A DNA stretch of 32,547 nucleotides from Ignavibacteriales bacterium (lineage in GTDB: Bacteria > Bacteroidota > Ignavibacteria > Ignavibacteriales > SURF-24), in assembly GCA_026390815.1 (NCBI GenBank), contig JAPLFH010000029.1, positions 1 to 32,547 on the forward strand, written 5' to 3'. A program made the position numbers and the translations under genes. Of this stretch, positions 1-7,465 are shown piece after piece. The notes beneath the pieces are model-generated. The model ran no database searches and was not told the origin of the DNA. It worked only from the letters and a program-made list of their open reading frames with translations. Within the stretch, counting starts at the first letter, position 1, and each line of letters begins with the position of its first letter.

Positions 1-4
1 CACT

Positions 5-1383
5 GTTGTCCGGTAAAAATAAATTATAAGTAAGAAATATGACTAAGTTTAATAAAAACGAAGAAATATTAAGAGAATAGAAAATAGAACCTCCGGTTAA
101 CCAAAAAGTAAAAGTTGTTCATCTGTTTTTGTAGTTAAAAAACTCCAATCGGCATCAGGTTTTTCCAGAAACTTAAATAAGTTTATGTATGTCATTAAAT
201 GATATCTAATGACAGAAACCATATTGGAATACGCCCAACTTCGTTTAATTTTTCTTTGTATTACTAACATTATAAGCTGAATAATCAGACTTACCCATAT
301 TTGTATTTCAATTGCATTTTGGCTATCGCCTAAAAAATATTTTAACGGGAAATTCTGTTTTAATCTTTTAAACATTTTCTCTATCTGCCAACGGTTCTTA
401 TATATTTCCGCCACTTTATCGGCTTCTATTTCAAAATTGTTCGTAATAAATTCATATACCTTTTTGTGTGGCTCATGCCAATATGCTATTCTTCTTAATT
501 CTATTGTCTTTTCTTTTTTTTGAACTTTTATTCTTTCATCCTTTATTACCCCAGGATCAATACCATCTTTAATATCAAATTCTGCTATGCTTTCATAGAC
601 AGCATTTTCTTTCTGCCTGGTAATAAAATATATCCCGTCTAATGTCCATTCCGAATATTGAGCATAGTCATTATATCCTTTATCGAAGACTACATAGGAG
701 CCTTTCTTTAATTCCAACTCTCTTAAGAACGTATGATCGTGTGTTGCTGCCGAGCTGAACTTAATTAAGCACGGCACGTCTTCCAGCGCATTTATCATTG
801 TATGCATTTTTATTCCCCCCTTCTTTTTCCCATTCACAGGGTTCCTTCCCGCTCCTTTCAATATATCACTGAACAGGCTTATTGTGGTACTATCTATTAT
901 TTTTAATCCCTCTATTGCCACCGCGCTTTTATTGCTGTCCGATAAAAATCCCTTATACTGCTCATATAGTCTGTTATAGATTTCTCTGAATACTTCGCTC
1001 TTTCTGTTTTTGTTTGCATCTGATATTGTACTGCGGCGTGGAAAGTGTTTCAGCCCTAAATGATTGATTTTCCCTTCGCACGCCAGTATTATGCTTGTTA
1101 TTTCTCTTAGTGAATTGCATCCGCTTAGTATCGTATATATCATGCTTACCAAATGGTCATACGTCTTGAATTTCTTATAATATTTATCACTCTTGTACTT
1201 TTCTGCTGTCCGGTATATTTTTGCCGGCTCTATGTACTTTAGTATTTGACTTATTATTGGTTGTCCGCTGAATTTATTAGTTTTGTTCATGGTTTATTTG
1301 TTTTCTGTTAATTACAAATTTAACCATGGCAAGGGATTTATCCTTTCGATTTTTCCCTTGTCTTTTATTTTTTACCGGACACT
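5..1383 (-). mobile_element. Complete IS4-family insertion sequence
   Basis: The element carries one transposase gene between imperfect terminal inverted repeats. The left end reads GTCCGGTAAAAATAAA at 8-23. The reverse complement of the right end reads GTCCGGTAAAAAATAAA (1364-1380), so the arms agree apart from one extra A. The outer few bases also partly match, so the exact ends are uncertain by a few bases. The window begins only four bases outside the left end, so no target duplication can be established; ACTG occurs on both flanks (2-5 and 1384-1387) but not symmetrically. The element lies about 300 bp upstream of the CHRD gene and does not interrupt a recognisable gene on its right side. 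Confidence 0.85.
97..1290 (-). CDS. IS4-family DDE transposase (DUF4372 N-terminus)
   Basis: This 397-residue protein is the transposase of the surrounding insertion sequence and would catalyse its cut-and-paste movement. The N-terminus (about 1-75) resembles the DUF4372 domain that precedes the catalytic core in many Bacteroidota IS4 elements. The DDE triad is visible as D133 (IIDSTT), D203 (VFDKGY) and E304. E304 lies in a textbook IS4 signature Y297-x2-R300-x3-E304-x6-K311 (YKNRWQIEKMFKRLK). Length is normal for the family, with no frameshift or internal stop, so the enzyme looks active. The start is ATG. The gene runs on the minus strand, away from the CHRD gene. Confidence in family is high; the IS subgroup is not assigned. 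Confidence 0.93.
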   Translation of the reverse strand: MNKTNKFSGQPIISQILKYIEPAKIYRTAEKYKSDKYYKKFKTYDHLVSMIYTILSGCNSLREITSIILACEGKINHLGLKHFPRRSTISDANKNRKSEVFREIYNRLYEQYKGFLSDSNKSAVAIEGLKIIDSTTISLFSDILKGAGRNPVNGKKKGGIKMHTMINALEDVPCLIKFSSAATHDHTFLRELELKKGSYVVFDKGYNDYAQYSEWTLDGIYFITRQKENAVYESIAEFDIKDGIDPGVIKDERIKVQKKEKTIELRRIAYWHEPHKKVYEFITNNFEIEADKVAEIYKNRWQIEKMFKRLKQNFPLKYFLGDSQNAIEIQIWVSLIIQLIMLVIQRKIKRSWAYSNMVSVIRYHLMTYINLFKFLEKPDADWSFLTTKTDEQLLLFG

Positions 1384-1387
1384 ACTG

Positions 1388-1683
1388 ATTTTAATTGAAA
1401 TGAATCAGAACTCGTTTTAGAAAAGCAACAGGGTGGTCTAATACAAACCAAAACAAGCCGGAGTTGTCCGCTTTTATTTTAAGCTCGCAGTAAATTATTT
1501 ATACAACAAGGAAACTAATTAATCTAATACAACTGTTAGAATATAATGGGAGTTAAATATTCAACTTAGTTAATTAGCCTTGTTGAATACAAAATTCTTG
1601 ATTAAAAACGTTCTGTATTAGCGACCAGTTGTTACAAAATTAAAGTAGCATCAATAAAATAATTTAATAAAGGAGTTTTATAA
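1388..1683. other. Spacer between IS and CHRD gene, with inverted repeat
   Basis: No gene is visible here. It holds an imperfect long-range inverted repeat: CAACAAGG (1504-1511) plus CTAATTAA (1515-1522) pairs with TTAATTAG (1570-1577) plus CCTTGTTG (1578-1585). That is 16 paired bases with a three-base bulge and a loop of about 47 bases. It lies 100-180 bp upstream of the CHRD start and could be an operator or leader structure. A good ribosome binding site (AAGGAG, about 1671-1676) precedes the ATG at 1684. I could not pick a promoter with confidence. Confidence 0.4.
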
Positions 1684-3516
1684 ATGAAAAATTTACCAAT
1701 CCGAATAGTGTTTTTATTTTTGATAATAATAAGCACATCATTTACAGGAACAGTTGTGGCACAAACTACTCAGTCTTCACAGACAGTCTTCGTATCAACT
1801 ATAAATGCTTTACTGGAAGGTTCATCTGATACTTCCAAAGCTACAGCAACAGCGTGGGCAATTCTATCCGGAGATAAAACCCAACTAACATATAGAATTA
1901 CTTACGCAAAGCTTACTTCAAAATTTACAGCTTCACATTTTCATTTGGGTTTTCCAGGAACAAATGGACCGGTGGTTCATGCAATTCAATATACCAGAAA
2001 TACAGCCATTGGCAGCTGGACAAATTTACCGGATAGCATTGTTACTGCACTAATAAGAGGGCAAATATATATTAATATCCACACGCAAAATTACCCTGGT
2101 GGTGAAATAAGAGGGCAGTTAAAACCGGTCGATGGTATTCCATTTTTGTTTTCGCCGGAACCCGGACAAGTAAATTCTCCAGATACATCAAAAGCATCTG
2201 GAACAGGTTGGGCTGTCTTAAGCTCTGATGGATCAGTTCCATATCTTACTTATGGAATGACGATAGCCGGATTAACCAGCAATTATACTGCCTCGCATTT
2301 TCATATCGGTGTGGCAACTCAAAATGGCGGAGTGGTTCATCCAATTGCATTTAGTGATAGCTCTGCTTATGGACGATGGGATAATATTTCTGATCAAAAT
2401 GTATTAGCACTTTTAAGAGATGGAATTTACGCAAATGTTCATTCAGCAAATTATCCGGGCGGAGAAATACGTGGACAGCTTATTAAATCCGGAACAATTT
2501 CCTTCTATGCTTCACTTGATGGCAACCAGGAAGTTCCGATTGTAACTACAAATGCAACAGGAACAGCATTGTTTGTTTTGAATGATAGTTTGTCATCACT
2601 TGCTTATAGAATTACTTTTGCCAATCTTCAGGATGGTTTTACTGCTTCTCATTTTCATCTGGGTGCATTTGGTGTTCCTGGTGGAGTTGTTAAACCGATT
2701 AATACATTTAAGGGAAATACGGCAGATGGTATTTGGAGTGGAATTCCAGATAGCTTGCTGGTTAGTTTGGTTAAAGGTAATCTCTACGTTAATATTCATT
2801 CCAAAGCGCATGGAGGCGGAGAGATAAGAGGGCAAGTATGGCTGAATGAAGGTATAGCATTTATTGCATCATTAAATAGTGCACAGAGCGGACAATCGGT
2901 TTCATCTTTAGGTTCAGGTACCTCCTGGCTTTCATTGGTTGATGATACATTAAAATTCCAGATAACATTTGCCGGATTAACTTCTGCTTATTCATCTTCG
3001 CATTTTCATCTTGGTGCTACAGGAGTTAATGGAGGAGTTGTTCATCCAATTGCATTTACGGATAGCACAACAAATTCTTTTTGGGCTTCTTTAGATAATT
3101 CTTCTCTTAGCGCATTGGTAAACAAAAATTTATATATAAACATTCATACGGCAAATTATCCGGCTGGTGAAATAAGAGGACAAGTTTTACCATCAACTTT
3201 CGAATCTGCACACAGTGTTACATTCGTTAGTGATGAAAATTCTTCAGTCATATCAAATTATAAATTAAGTCAGAATTACCCGAACCCATTTAATCCATCA
3301 ACTACTATTAATTTTTCAATTCCCCAAAATAGTTTTGTTACAATTAAAGTATATAATAACATTGGTAAGGAAGTAACAACTTTAGTTAATGAACAAAAAC
3401 CAACGGGTAATTATAATGTGGTTTTTAACGGAAATAATCTTGCAAGCGGAGTTTATTTTTATAGAATGATTGCGGATGGAATTGTTTATACAAAAAAATT
3501 AATGCTGCTTAAATGA
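1684..3516 (+). CDS. Secreted protein with four CHRD domains and T9SS sorting domain
   Basis: This 610-residue protein is predicted to be exported and handed to the type IX secretion system. Residues 1-27 are a signal peptide (hydrophobic FLFLIIISTSF, then VVAQ). Four CHRD repeats of about 120 residues follow. Each has a [TS]xSHFH[LI]G motif (at about 83, 203, 321 and 438), a VV[HK] element about ten residues later, and a closing N[IV]H...GEIRGQ motif (ending near 145, 265, 384 and 500). Residues about 526-610 are a typical type A sorting domain: NYPNPFNPSTTINFSI, then NLASGVYFYRM and a basic tail. The role of bacterial CHRD domains is not established; they occur in surface and matrix proteins. 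The gene has a strong AAGGAG site and appears monocistronic. Confidence 0.9.
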   Translation: MKNLPIRIVFLFLIIISTSFTGTVVAQTTQSSQTVFVSTINALLEGSSDTSKATATAWAILSGDKTQLTYRITYAKLTSKFTASHFHLGFPGTNGPVVHAIQYTRNTAIGSWTNLPDSIVTALIRGQIYINIHTQNYPGGEIRGQLKPVDGIPFLFSPEPGQVNSPDTSKASGTGWAVLSSDGSVPYLTYGMTIAGLTSNYTASHFHIGVATQNGGVVHPIAFSDSSAYGRWDNISDQNVLALLRDGIYANVHSANYPGGEIRGQLIKSGTISFYASLDGNQEVPIVTTNATGTALFVLNDSLSSLAYRITFANLQDGFTASHFHLGAFGVPGGVVKPINTFKGNTADGIWSGIPDSLLVSLVKGNLYVNIHSKAHGGGEIRGQVWLNEGIAFIASLNSAQSGQSVSSLGSGTSWLSLVDDTLKFQITFAGLTSAYSSSHFHLGATGVNGGVVHPIAFTDSTTNSFWASLDNSSLSALVNKNLYINIHTANYPAGEIRGQVLPSTFESAHSVTFVSDENSSVISNYKLSQNYPNPFNPSTTINFSIPQNSFVTIKVYNNIGKEVTTLVNEQKPTGNYNVVFNGNNLASGVYFYRMIADGIVYTKKLMLLK

Positions 3517-3534
3517 AAGGAAAATAAATTCAAT

Positions 3535-3840
3535 GGATTCCCGCCTGCTTACCAGTAGGCAAGCTTTCGCACATAGGCGTCAACTTAAGGTTAAATATTT
3601 AGTTTATGATGAAAATAGCCCCGACCCTGCTTATCGTAGGCAGGTTTTCAAGTCGGGGAAAGAATATTCTCTAAGAATTTAAGGCTTTAGCTCAACATAA
3701 GAATTGTACTTGCCTACTGCAAGTAGGTTGGACTAAAGTCCAGGATTTTTTGAGGATTCCGATACTCCGGCATAAATGCCCGAGTTATTCAAGTACAAAA
3801 TTTCCTTAAGTTGACGCCTATGTGCTTTCGCAGGAATGAC
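3535..3840. repeat. Dispersed palindromic repeat split by a MITE
   Basis: The outer sequences form one repeat once the inserted element at 3571-3823 and one copy of the 8-bp duplication are removed: GGATTCCCGCCTGCTTACC..., then ...AGTAGGCAAGCTTTCGC, joined to AGGAATGACAT. The same ends occur in an uninterrupted copy at 24268-24334 (GATTCCCACTTTCGTGGGAATGACA). This supports a dispersed GATTCCC...GGAATGAC palindromic family in this genome, of which this copy served as the insertion target. Confidence 0.65.
3571..3823. mobile_element. MITE-like element, 253 bp, perfect 20-bp terminal inverted repeats
   Basis: The left end ACATAGGCGTCAACTTAAGG (3571-3590) is the exact reverse complement of the right end CCTTAAGTTGACGCCTATGT (3804-3823). 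Both sides are flanked by the same 8 bp, GCTTTCGC (3563-3570 and 3824-3831), a target-site duplication. There is no open reading frame of note inside. The interior holds several hairpins: CCCCGAC (3619-3625) with GTCGGGG (3652-3658) enclosing a CCTGC...GCAGG stem (3626-3644); GGCTTTAGCTCAAC with GTTGGACTAAAGTCC (about 3683-3742); and ACTCCGGCAT with ATGCCCGAGT (3764-3785). Size, ends and duplication define a non-autonomous transposable element moved by a transposase elsewhere. Its ends do not match the IS4 element in this window. Confidence 0.82.
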
Positions 3841-4108
3841 ATACCGAATTTTTCAGAAGTTTCTACTAAGTTATTTTTCATTTACTAACTGTGGAAAAGT
3901 TTAGTGCATACCAACCACCAAAGGCACGTTAATAATTTTAATTCCATTGATAATGGATAAATAGTGCATCAATCTGGCAGCGGTCTTTGTTTCTTCTTAA
4001 TAACAATTGTAATTAAGAAAAGTAATTGATACAAAAATGCGGAAATCAAAACTAACCGGTAGTAAATTTATCCAATTCTTATAGTTATTGTTTCCGCTAT
4101 TTCTTTGG
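3841..4108. other. Spacer with no recognised feature
   Basis: AT-rich sequence between the palindromic repeat and the DUF1801 remnant. I see no convincing gene, tRNA or terminator. It is probably partly decayed sequence, given the truncated gene beside it. Confidence 0.4.
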
Positions 4109-4330
4109 TTATCGTTTTATTTTTGTTTCATAGATATTTATCCATTCAGCCGAACTCATTTTACCCGAAAGTCCTCCAATAAGTTCAAATGGTATTTGGT
4201 CAAGTTTTTTAAATCGGAGACAGCTTTTACCTATATCCATTTTTTTTGTGCACTGTTTAGGATATTCGTTAATTAACCATTCCATCAGTTGATGTCCTTG
4301 AAAAGTTATAGAAGTGTTATCGGAATCAAA
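4109..4330 (-). pseudogene. Truncated DUF1801 (YdhG-like) gene, C-terminal remnant
   Basis: Translating the minus strand from 4330 to a stop at 4111-4109 gives 73 residues without an internal stop. The text matches the C-terminal half of DUF1801 proteins: QLMEWLINEYPKQ, then KKMDIGKSCLRFKKLDQIP, then FELIGGLSGKMSSAEWINIY and a terminal KIKR. The family hallmark is the MGKSC[IL]RFKK-like stretch. The N-terminal half is missing: an in-frame TAA lies at 4333-4331, no suitable start codon is present, and the fragment abuts the stop of the acetyltransferase gene (4338). The reading frame has not decayed, so the truncation is probably recent. DUF1801 proteins are small cytosolic proteins, some studied as iron-chaperone-like, of uncertain function. 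Confidence 0.7.
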
Positions 4331-4337
4331 TTATTTG

Positions 4338-4874
4338 TTATTGTAATTCTGTTAATGAATAAATGATATTGTTTAAATTCTCTTCGTCTTTTCTTTCCAA
4401 ATCCAGTGTAAAATTATTCTTTTCAAGAAGTCTTGTTGATCTGCTATTATCTTTATGTGTGTAAGCATCAATTTTTTTTAGTCCAATTGTTTTAATACCA
4501 AAATCAATGATTGATCTTAATGCTTCATTCATTAATCCTTGTCCGTGGAATACCGGGTTTAACTCATAGCCAACTTCAGCAGTGGTTTTATCGCGGGAAA
4601 AATTCCATAAACATATTGTCCCGATTAAGTCCGGGTTGTTCCTTAAACTTATTGCCCAATAAATCCAATTGTTATGTTTTATTCCATCATTAATCTTTAA
4701 GATAAACGATTTAGCTTCATCAAGGTTGGCTGGTTTTTGTCGTTCAATATATTTGTTTACTCTTTCATCAGTACGTAAAAAGAAAATAGCTAAGTCATCA
4801 ACACCACTTAATTGCCGCAATGTTAATCTCTCAGTTGTTAAGATTGGGAAAGGAGTAAAATTTATTTCATTCAT
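4338..4874 (-). CDS. GNAT-family N-acetyltransferase (RimJ/RimL-like)
   Basis: This protein of 178 residues transfers an acetyl group from acetyl-CoA to an unknown amine, perhaps a protein N-terminus or small molecule. The N-terminal FPILTTERLTLRQLSGVDDL is the standard opening of the Acetyltransf_3/RimJ group. The acetyl-CoA loop is seen in VGYELNPVFHGQGLMNEAL, and the C-terminal KIDAYTHKDNSRSTRLLEKN with following NF is the family's closing motif. I chose the ATG at 4874; a TTG three codons upstream (4883) is possible but less likely. A weak AAGG lies upstream. The gene's stop is eight bases from the DUF1801 remnant, suggesting a deletion joined them. Substrate cannot be told from sequence. 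Confidence 0.85.
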   Translation of the reverse strand: MNEINFTPFPILTTERLTLRQLSGVDDLAIFFLRTDERVNKYIERQKPANLDEAKSFILKINDGIKHNNWIYWAISLRNNPDLIGTICLWNFSRDKTTAEVGYELNPVFHGQGLMNEALRSIIDFGIKTIGLKKIDAYTHKDNSRSTRLLEKNNFTLDLERKDEENLNNIIYSLTELQ

Positions 4875-5079
4875 TAAAATCAACCTTTTTTCTTATTAAG
4901 AAATGATCTTGAAAATTGCAGCACCACATTTTGATAATGAGCAATACGAATTAGAATTATTTATAAAATAAAAAATGGAGTGGTTAGTTTCAATAAAGGT
5001 TTTCGAGAGTGCCTCCCTTTTTCATAAATCTGGCAACGATATTACTTGTAACCGAATGCTTATTACCATCAAAGGAATT

Positions 5080-5274
5080 TCATAGGCTTAGGGCTTTTAA
5101 AACTTGCTTTATTATTTTGGGATGCAAAATTTGATTACTATGAAATGGAATTATAATTCTTGTTTGTTCTTTAATATAAATCCTATGGCTTCCTTTGGTC
5201 CGTAATAACTTGAACCCTTCCTTAAATAGCAGAGCTTCGGCAACTTTTGCTTTAATTATCGGTTGCTTAGGCAA
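5080..5274 (-). CDS. hicA: HicA-family mRNA interferase toxin
   Basis: This 64-residue protein fits the HicA (YcfA) toxin family, small double-stranded-RNA-binding-fold proteins that cleave mRNA. The family core is visible: an N-terminal helix with EGF, then LLRTKGSHRIYI with the catalytic-position histidine H30, then the IIIPFHSNQILHPKIIKQVL segment. The start must be TTG at 5274, since there is no internal methionine. It is supported by GGAG seven bases upstream, located inside the end of hicB. The coding regions overlap by eight bases, which implies translational coupling. Antitoxin-first order is known for hicBA loci. Size is normal for HicA. Confidence 0.87.
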   Translation of the reverse strand: MPKQPIIKAKVAEALLFKEGFKLLRTKGSHRIYIKEQTRIIIPFHSNQILHPKIIKQVLKALSL

Positions 5275-5491
5275 CTTTAACTCCGTATGTAGTAGTTATA
5301 ATTTCCTTACTAAATATTTCTTTTTTTTCTTTATCAGTTAAAGTTTCTAAATAAAGTTCAATGGCTTCTTTAATATTTGATAAAGCTTCATCTACATTAT
5401 CTGCCTGTGTTTGGCAACCTTCCAAATCGGGGCAATAGGCGTAATAACCAAATTTATCTTTTTCAATAATTACATTTAAGTTGAAGTACAT
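5267..5491 (-). CDS. hicB: HicB-family antitoxin (short form)
   Basis: This 74-residue protein matches the partial RNase-H-like fold of HicB antitoxins: FNLNVIIEKDKFGYYAYCPD, then LEGCQTQADNVDEALSNIKE and AIELYLE. It would bind and neutralise the HicA product encoded immediately downstream. It has no room for the C-terminal helix-turn-helix or ribbon-helix-helix that many HicB proteins use for autoregulation; the tail KEIFSKEIITTTYGVKVA is too short. Autorepression may therefore be absent or use another mechanism. The ATG at 5491 follows a good GGAG site (CTGGAGATATAA before ATG). It is the first gene of a two-gene operon. Confidence 0.87.
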   Translation of the reverse strand: MYFNLNVIIEKDKFGYYAYCPDLEGCQTQADNVDEALSNIKEAIELYLETLTDKEKKEIFSKEIITTTYGVKVA

Positions 5492-5655
5492 TTATATCTC
5501 CAGTTGAAAAATTTCTTTAATTATACTTGAGTGAACATAACCAAATTAGATTTTTATGTCAAGCGCATTTTTAACCTTGATTTTCTATTATTATTTCTCA
5601 ATTTTTCCAAGTGTAAAAGCGTCATTAATCCAGATTGATCAACAGGAGTTACTTT

Positions 5656-6717
5656 ATGCTAAAGCGCCATAGCGTTCTTTCTTCAATCTTACTCTTAATC
5701 ATATTCTTATTCTCTTTTATTTCTCAGCCTAATGCCCAAACTGTAATTGGTAAATATGCCGGCGAGTTTATGGCAATCGGAGTTGGTGGAAGAGCAAATG
5801 GAATGGGTGGCGCTTACGTTGCAGTTGCAAATGATGTTACTTCCGGATACTGGAATCCTGCAGGGCTGGCAAGCATCAATTATCCTCAAATTTCTTTAAT
5901 GCACGAAGAACATTTTGGCAATCTTGTTAATTATAATTATGGTTCGGTTGCGCTTCCTTATGGATCGGATATGAGCTTTGGTCTTAGCATAATCCGTTTG
6001 GGAATTGATGGTATACCTGATACACGGGAAGCTTTAATTGATAGAGAATCCAAAGTGGTTATTTATGATATTGGTAATCCGCGTGCGGGAATTGATCCAT
6101 CAAAAATTAAGGAATTTAATAACTCCGATTGGGCATTCTACTTAACATTTGCTAAAAAATACTCCGAAAATTTTTCTTACGGAGCTAACGTAAAGTTTAT
6201 TTTGAGAGATATTGCTGAGTACAGTGCATATGGAGTTGGTTTTGATATTGGGGCAATGTACATGCCGTATGAAAAATTTTATATTGGTGCCAATGTGCAG
6301 GATATAACAACCACTTTGGTAGCATGGAATACCGGCAGGAACGAACTTATTACCCCAACTTTAAAACTCGGAACAGCATATTTGCTGGATTTATCTTTCG
6401 GCAGATTTACTCCTGCTGTAGATTTCGACATTCGGTTTGAGAACAGACGATTTGCCTCTCAGTTTAACTTGGGTCCAGTCAGCTTCGATCCACACTTTGG
6501 ACTTGAGTATAGTTTCAAAAATGTAGTTTCAGTGCGCTTTGGTTATAATGATGTTAAACAATTTACGCTCGGCGCCGGAGTAAAACTTCCAAAACTTAAT
6601 ATTGATTATTCATTCTCCCGATTCAATATGTCTTCTGATGAACGTTTGCCGGATTCCCATAGAATTTCATTAATCTTAACTTTAGAAGAACCAAAATTCT
6701 TACGCAGTTCAAATTGA
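5656..6717 (+). CDS. PorV/PorQ-family outer-membrane beta-barrel protein
   Basis: This protein of 353 residues has an N-terminal signal peptide (SSILLLIIFLFSFISQPNAQ) and a barrel with the opening AGEFMAIGVGGRANGMGGAY, then VAVANDVTSGYWNPAGLA. This glycine-rich start with the YWNPAGLA motif marks the PorV/PorQ family related to FadL-type barrels. Characterised members shuttle or hold type IX secretion cargo at the outer membrane; many paralogues have unknown roles. I chose the ATG at 5656 because AGGAG lies at 5644-5648; a TTG at 5635 would add seven residues. The C-terminal strands (DSHRISLILTLE) fit a barrel. A lipoprotein gene follows. Its role here is inferred from family only. Confidence 0.85.
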   Translation: MLKRHSVLSSILLLIIFLFSFISQPNAQTVIGKYAGEFMAIGVGGRANGMGGAYVAVANDVTSGYWNPAGLASINYPQISLMHEEHFGNLVNYNYGSVALPYGSDMSFGLSIIRLGIDGIPDTREALIDRESKVVIYDIGNPRAGIDPSKIKEFNNSDWAFYLTFAKKYSENFSYGANVKFILRDIAEYSAYGVGFDIGAMYMPYEKFYIGANVQDITTTLVAWNTGRNELITPTLKLGTAYLLDLSFGRFTPAVDFDIRFENRRFASQFNLGPVSFDPHFGLEYSFKNVVSVRFGYNDVKQFTLGAGVKLPKLNIDYSFSRFNMSSDERLPDSHRISLILTLEEPKFLRSSN

Positions 6718-6843
6718 AGTTATTTGCGTGAATAGAAAACTATCAGTTTCCAGTCATCAGTATGCAGTAATCAATCGGCAATTTTCAATACTTGGTAGAC
6801 TAAGCAACTGTGCAATTTATCGATTTTATTATTCTCATTTTCC

Positions 6844-6866
6844 ACCTGCCTTGCCGGTAGGCAGGT
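6844..6866. repeat. GC-rich palindrome at the lipoprotein gene start
   Basis: ACCTGCCT (6844-6851) and AGGCAGGT (6859-6866) form a perfect 8-bp stem around TGCCGGT. The same motif, in degenerate form, occurs at 3543-3564, 3626-3644 and 12160-12179. Its base composition is unlike the surrounding AT-rich DNA. It overlaps the TTG I propose as the start of the downstream lipoprotein. Confidence 0.75.
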
Positions 6867-7465
6867 TATCCCTAAACCATCAACCATCATACATTCTATT
6901 TTATCTTCTTATTTCAATCTCCTGTTTCCTTATAAGTTGTGCTCCAACTAAAACCATCGAAACAACAAGCGCTTATTCAACAGACTTTCCTTTAACAACA
7001 GATATTGCATATTCTTCTTCCAGCGATTTAACAGTTAGAATTCCAAAAGGCTGGTTTACCGCTGAGGATAAAGAATGTAAGTGTACCGATCTTTGGCTTA
7101 TCCGTGATGATTTTTCAGCAACTATAAATCTTATTACCTATGAAGTTGATGATACAATAAGAAAGCATGTAATTGATGGTAAGATGGATACACTGGTAAG
7201 TTACAGCAAACAACTGAAAAAATCGAAACTGAAAATCGGATTAAAACTGGTAAAAGAAGACGAATTTTTCCAGTTGAATGAAAAACCGTTTGCCGCATAT
7301 GAATATTTAGGCGATGAAGGAATTCCAATAAGAGTTGTTTTATTCCAGTATCAGGGCAGAATTTTTGAACTATCGGCAATGCCGGCACAGAAAATCGGTA
7401 GAGGAAAAGTTGATTCGCAAGAACTTTTCAGAGTACAACAATCAGTTTTAGCATCAATCAAATAG
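6851..7465 (+). CDS. Predicted lipoprotein of unknown function
   Basis: The mature part is a lipoprotein: hydrophobic ILFYLLISISCFLISC with lipobox cysteine, then a domain with DLTVRIPKGWF, a CKC pair and the stretch PIRVVLFQYQGRIFELSAMP. I do not recognise a named family; the PsbP/DUF1795-like pattern 'RIPKGW ... YQGRIFELS' is a loose resemblance. The reading frame is open back to a GTG at 6728, but that would put the signal peptide 55 residues inside the protein and translate spacer-like sequence. There is no in-frame ATG. TTG at 6851, giving 204 residues, places the lipobox cysteine at residue 30, as expected. The start lies inside a palindromic repeat, so an original start may have been displaced. 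Weak ribosome binding site. Confidence 0.65.
   Translation: MPVGRLSLNHQPSYILFYLLISISCFLISCAPTKTIETTSAYSTDFPLTTDIAYSSSSDLTVRIPKGWFTAEDKECKCTDLWLIRDDFSATINLITYEVDDTIRKHVIDGKMDTLVSYSKQLKKSKLKIGLKLVKEDEFFQLNEKPFAAYEYLGDEGIPIRVVLFQYQGRIFELSAMPAQKIGRGKVDSQELFRVQQSVLASIK

Noticed and set aside
5-1383. IS4-family element as the source of transposase for the MITE
   Set aside because: The ends differ (GTCCGGTAAAAATAAA against ACATAGGCGTCAACTTAAGG), so this transposase is unlikely to recognise the MITE.
4088-4276. Plus-strand open frame of 62 codons
   Set aside because: It is antisense to the DUF1801 remnant, has no ribosome binding site, and its translation resembles no protein family.
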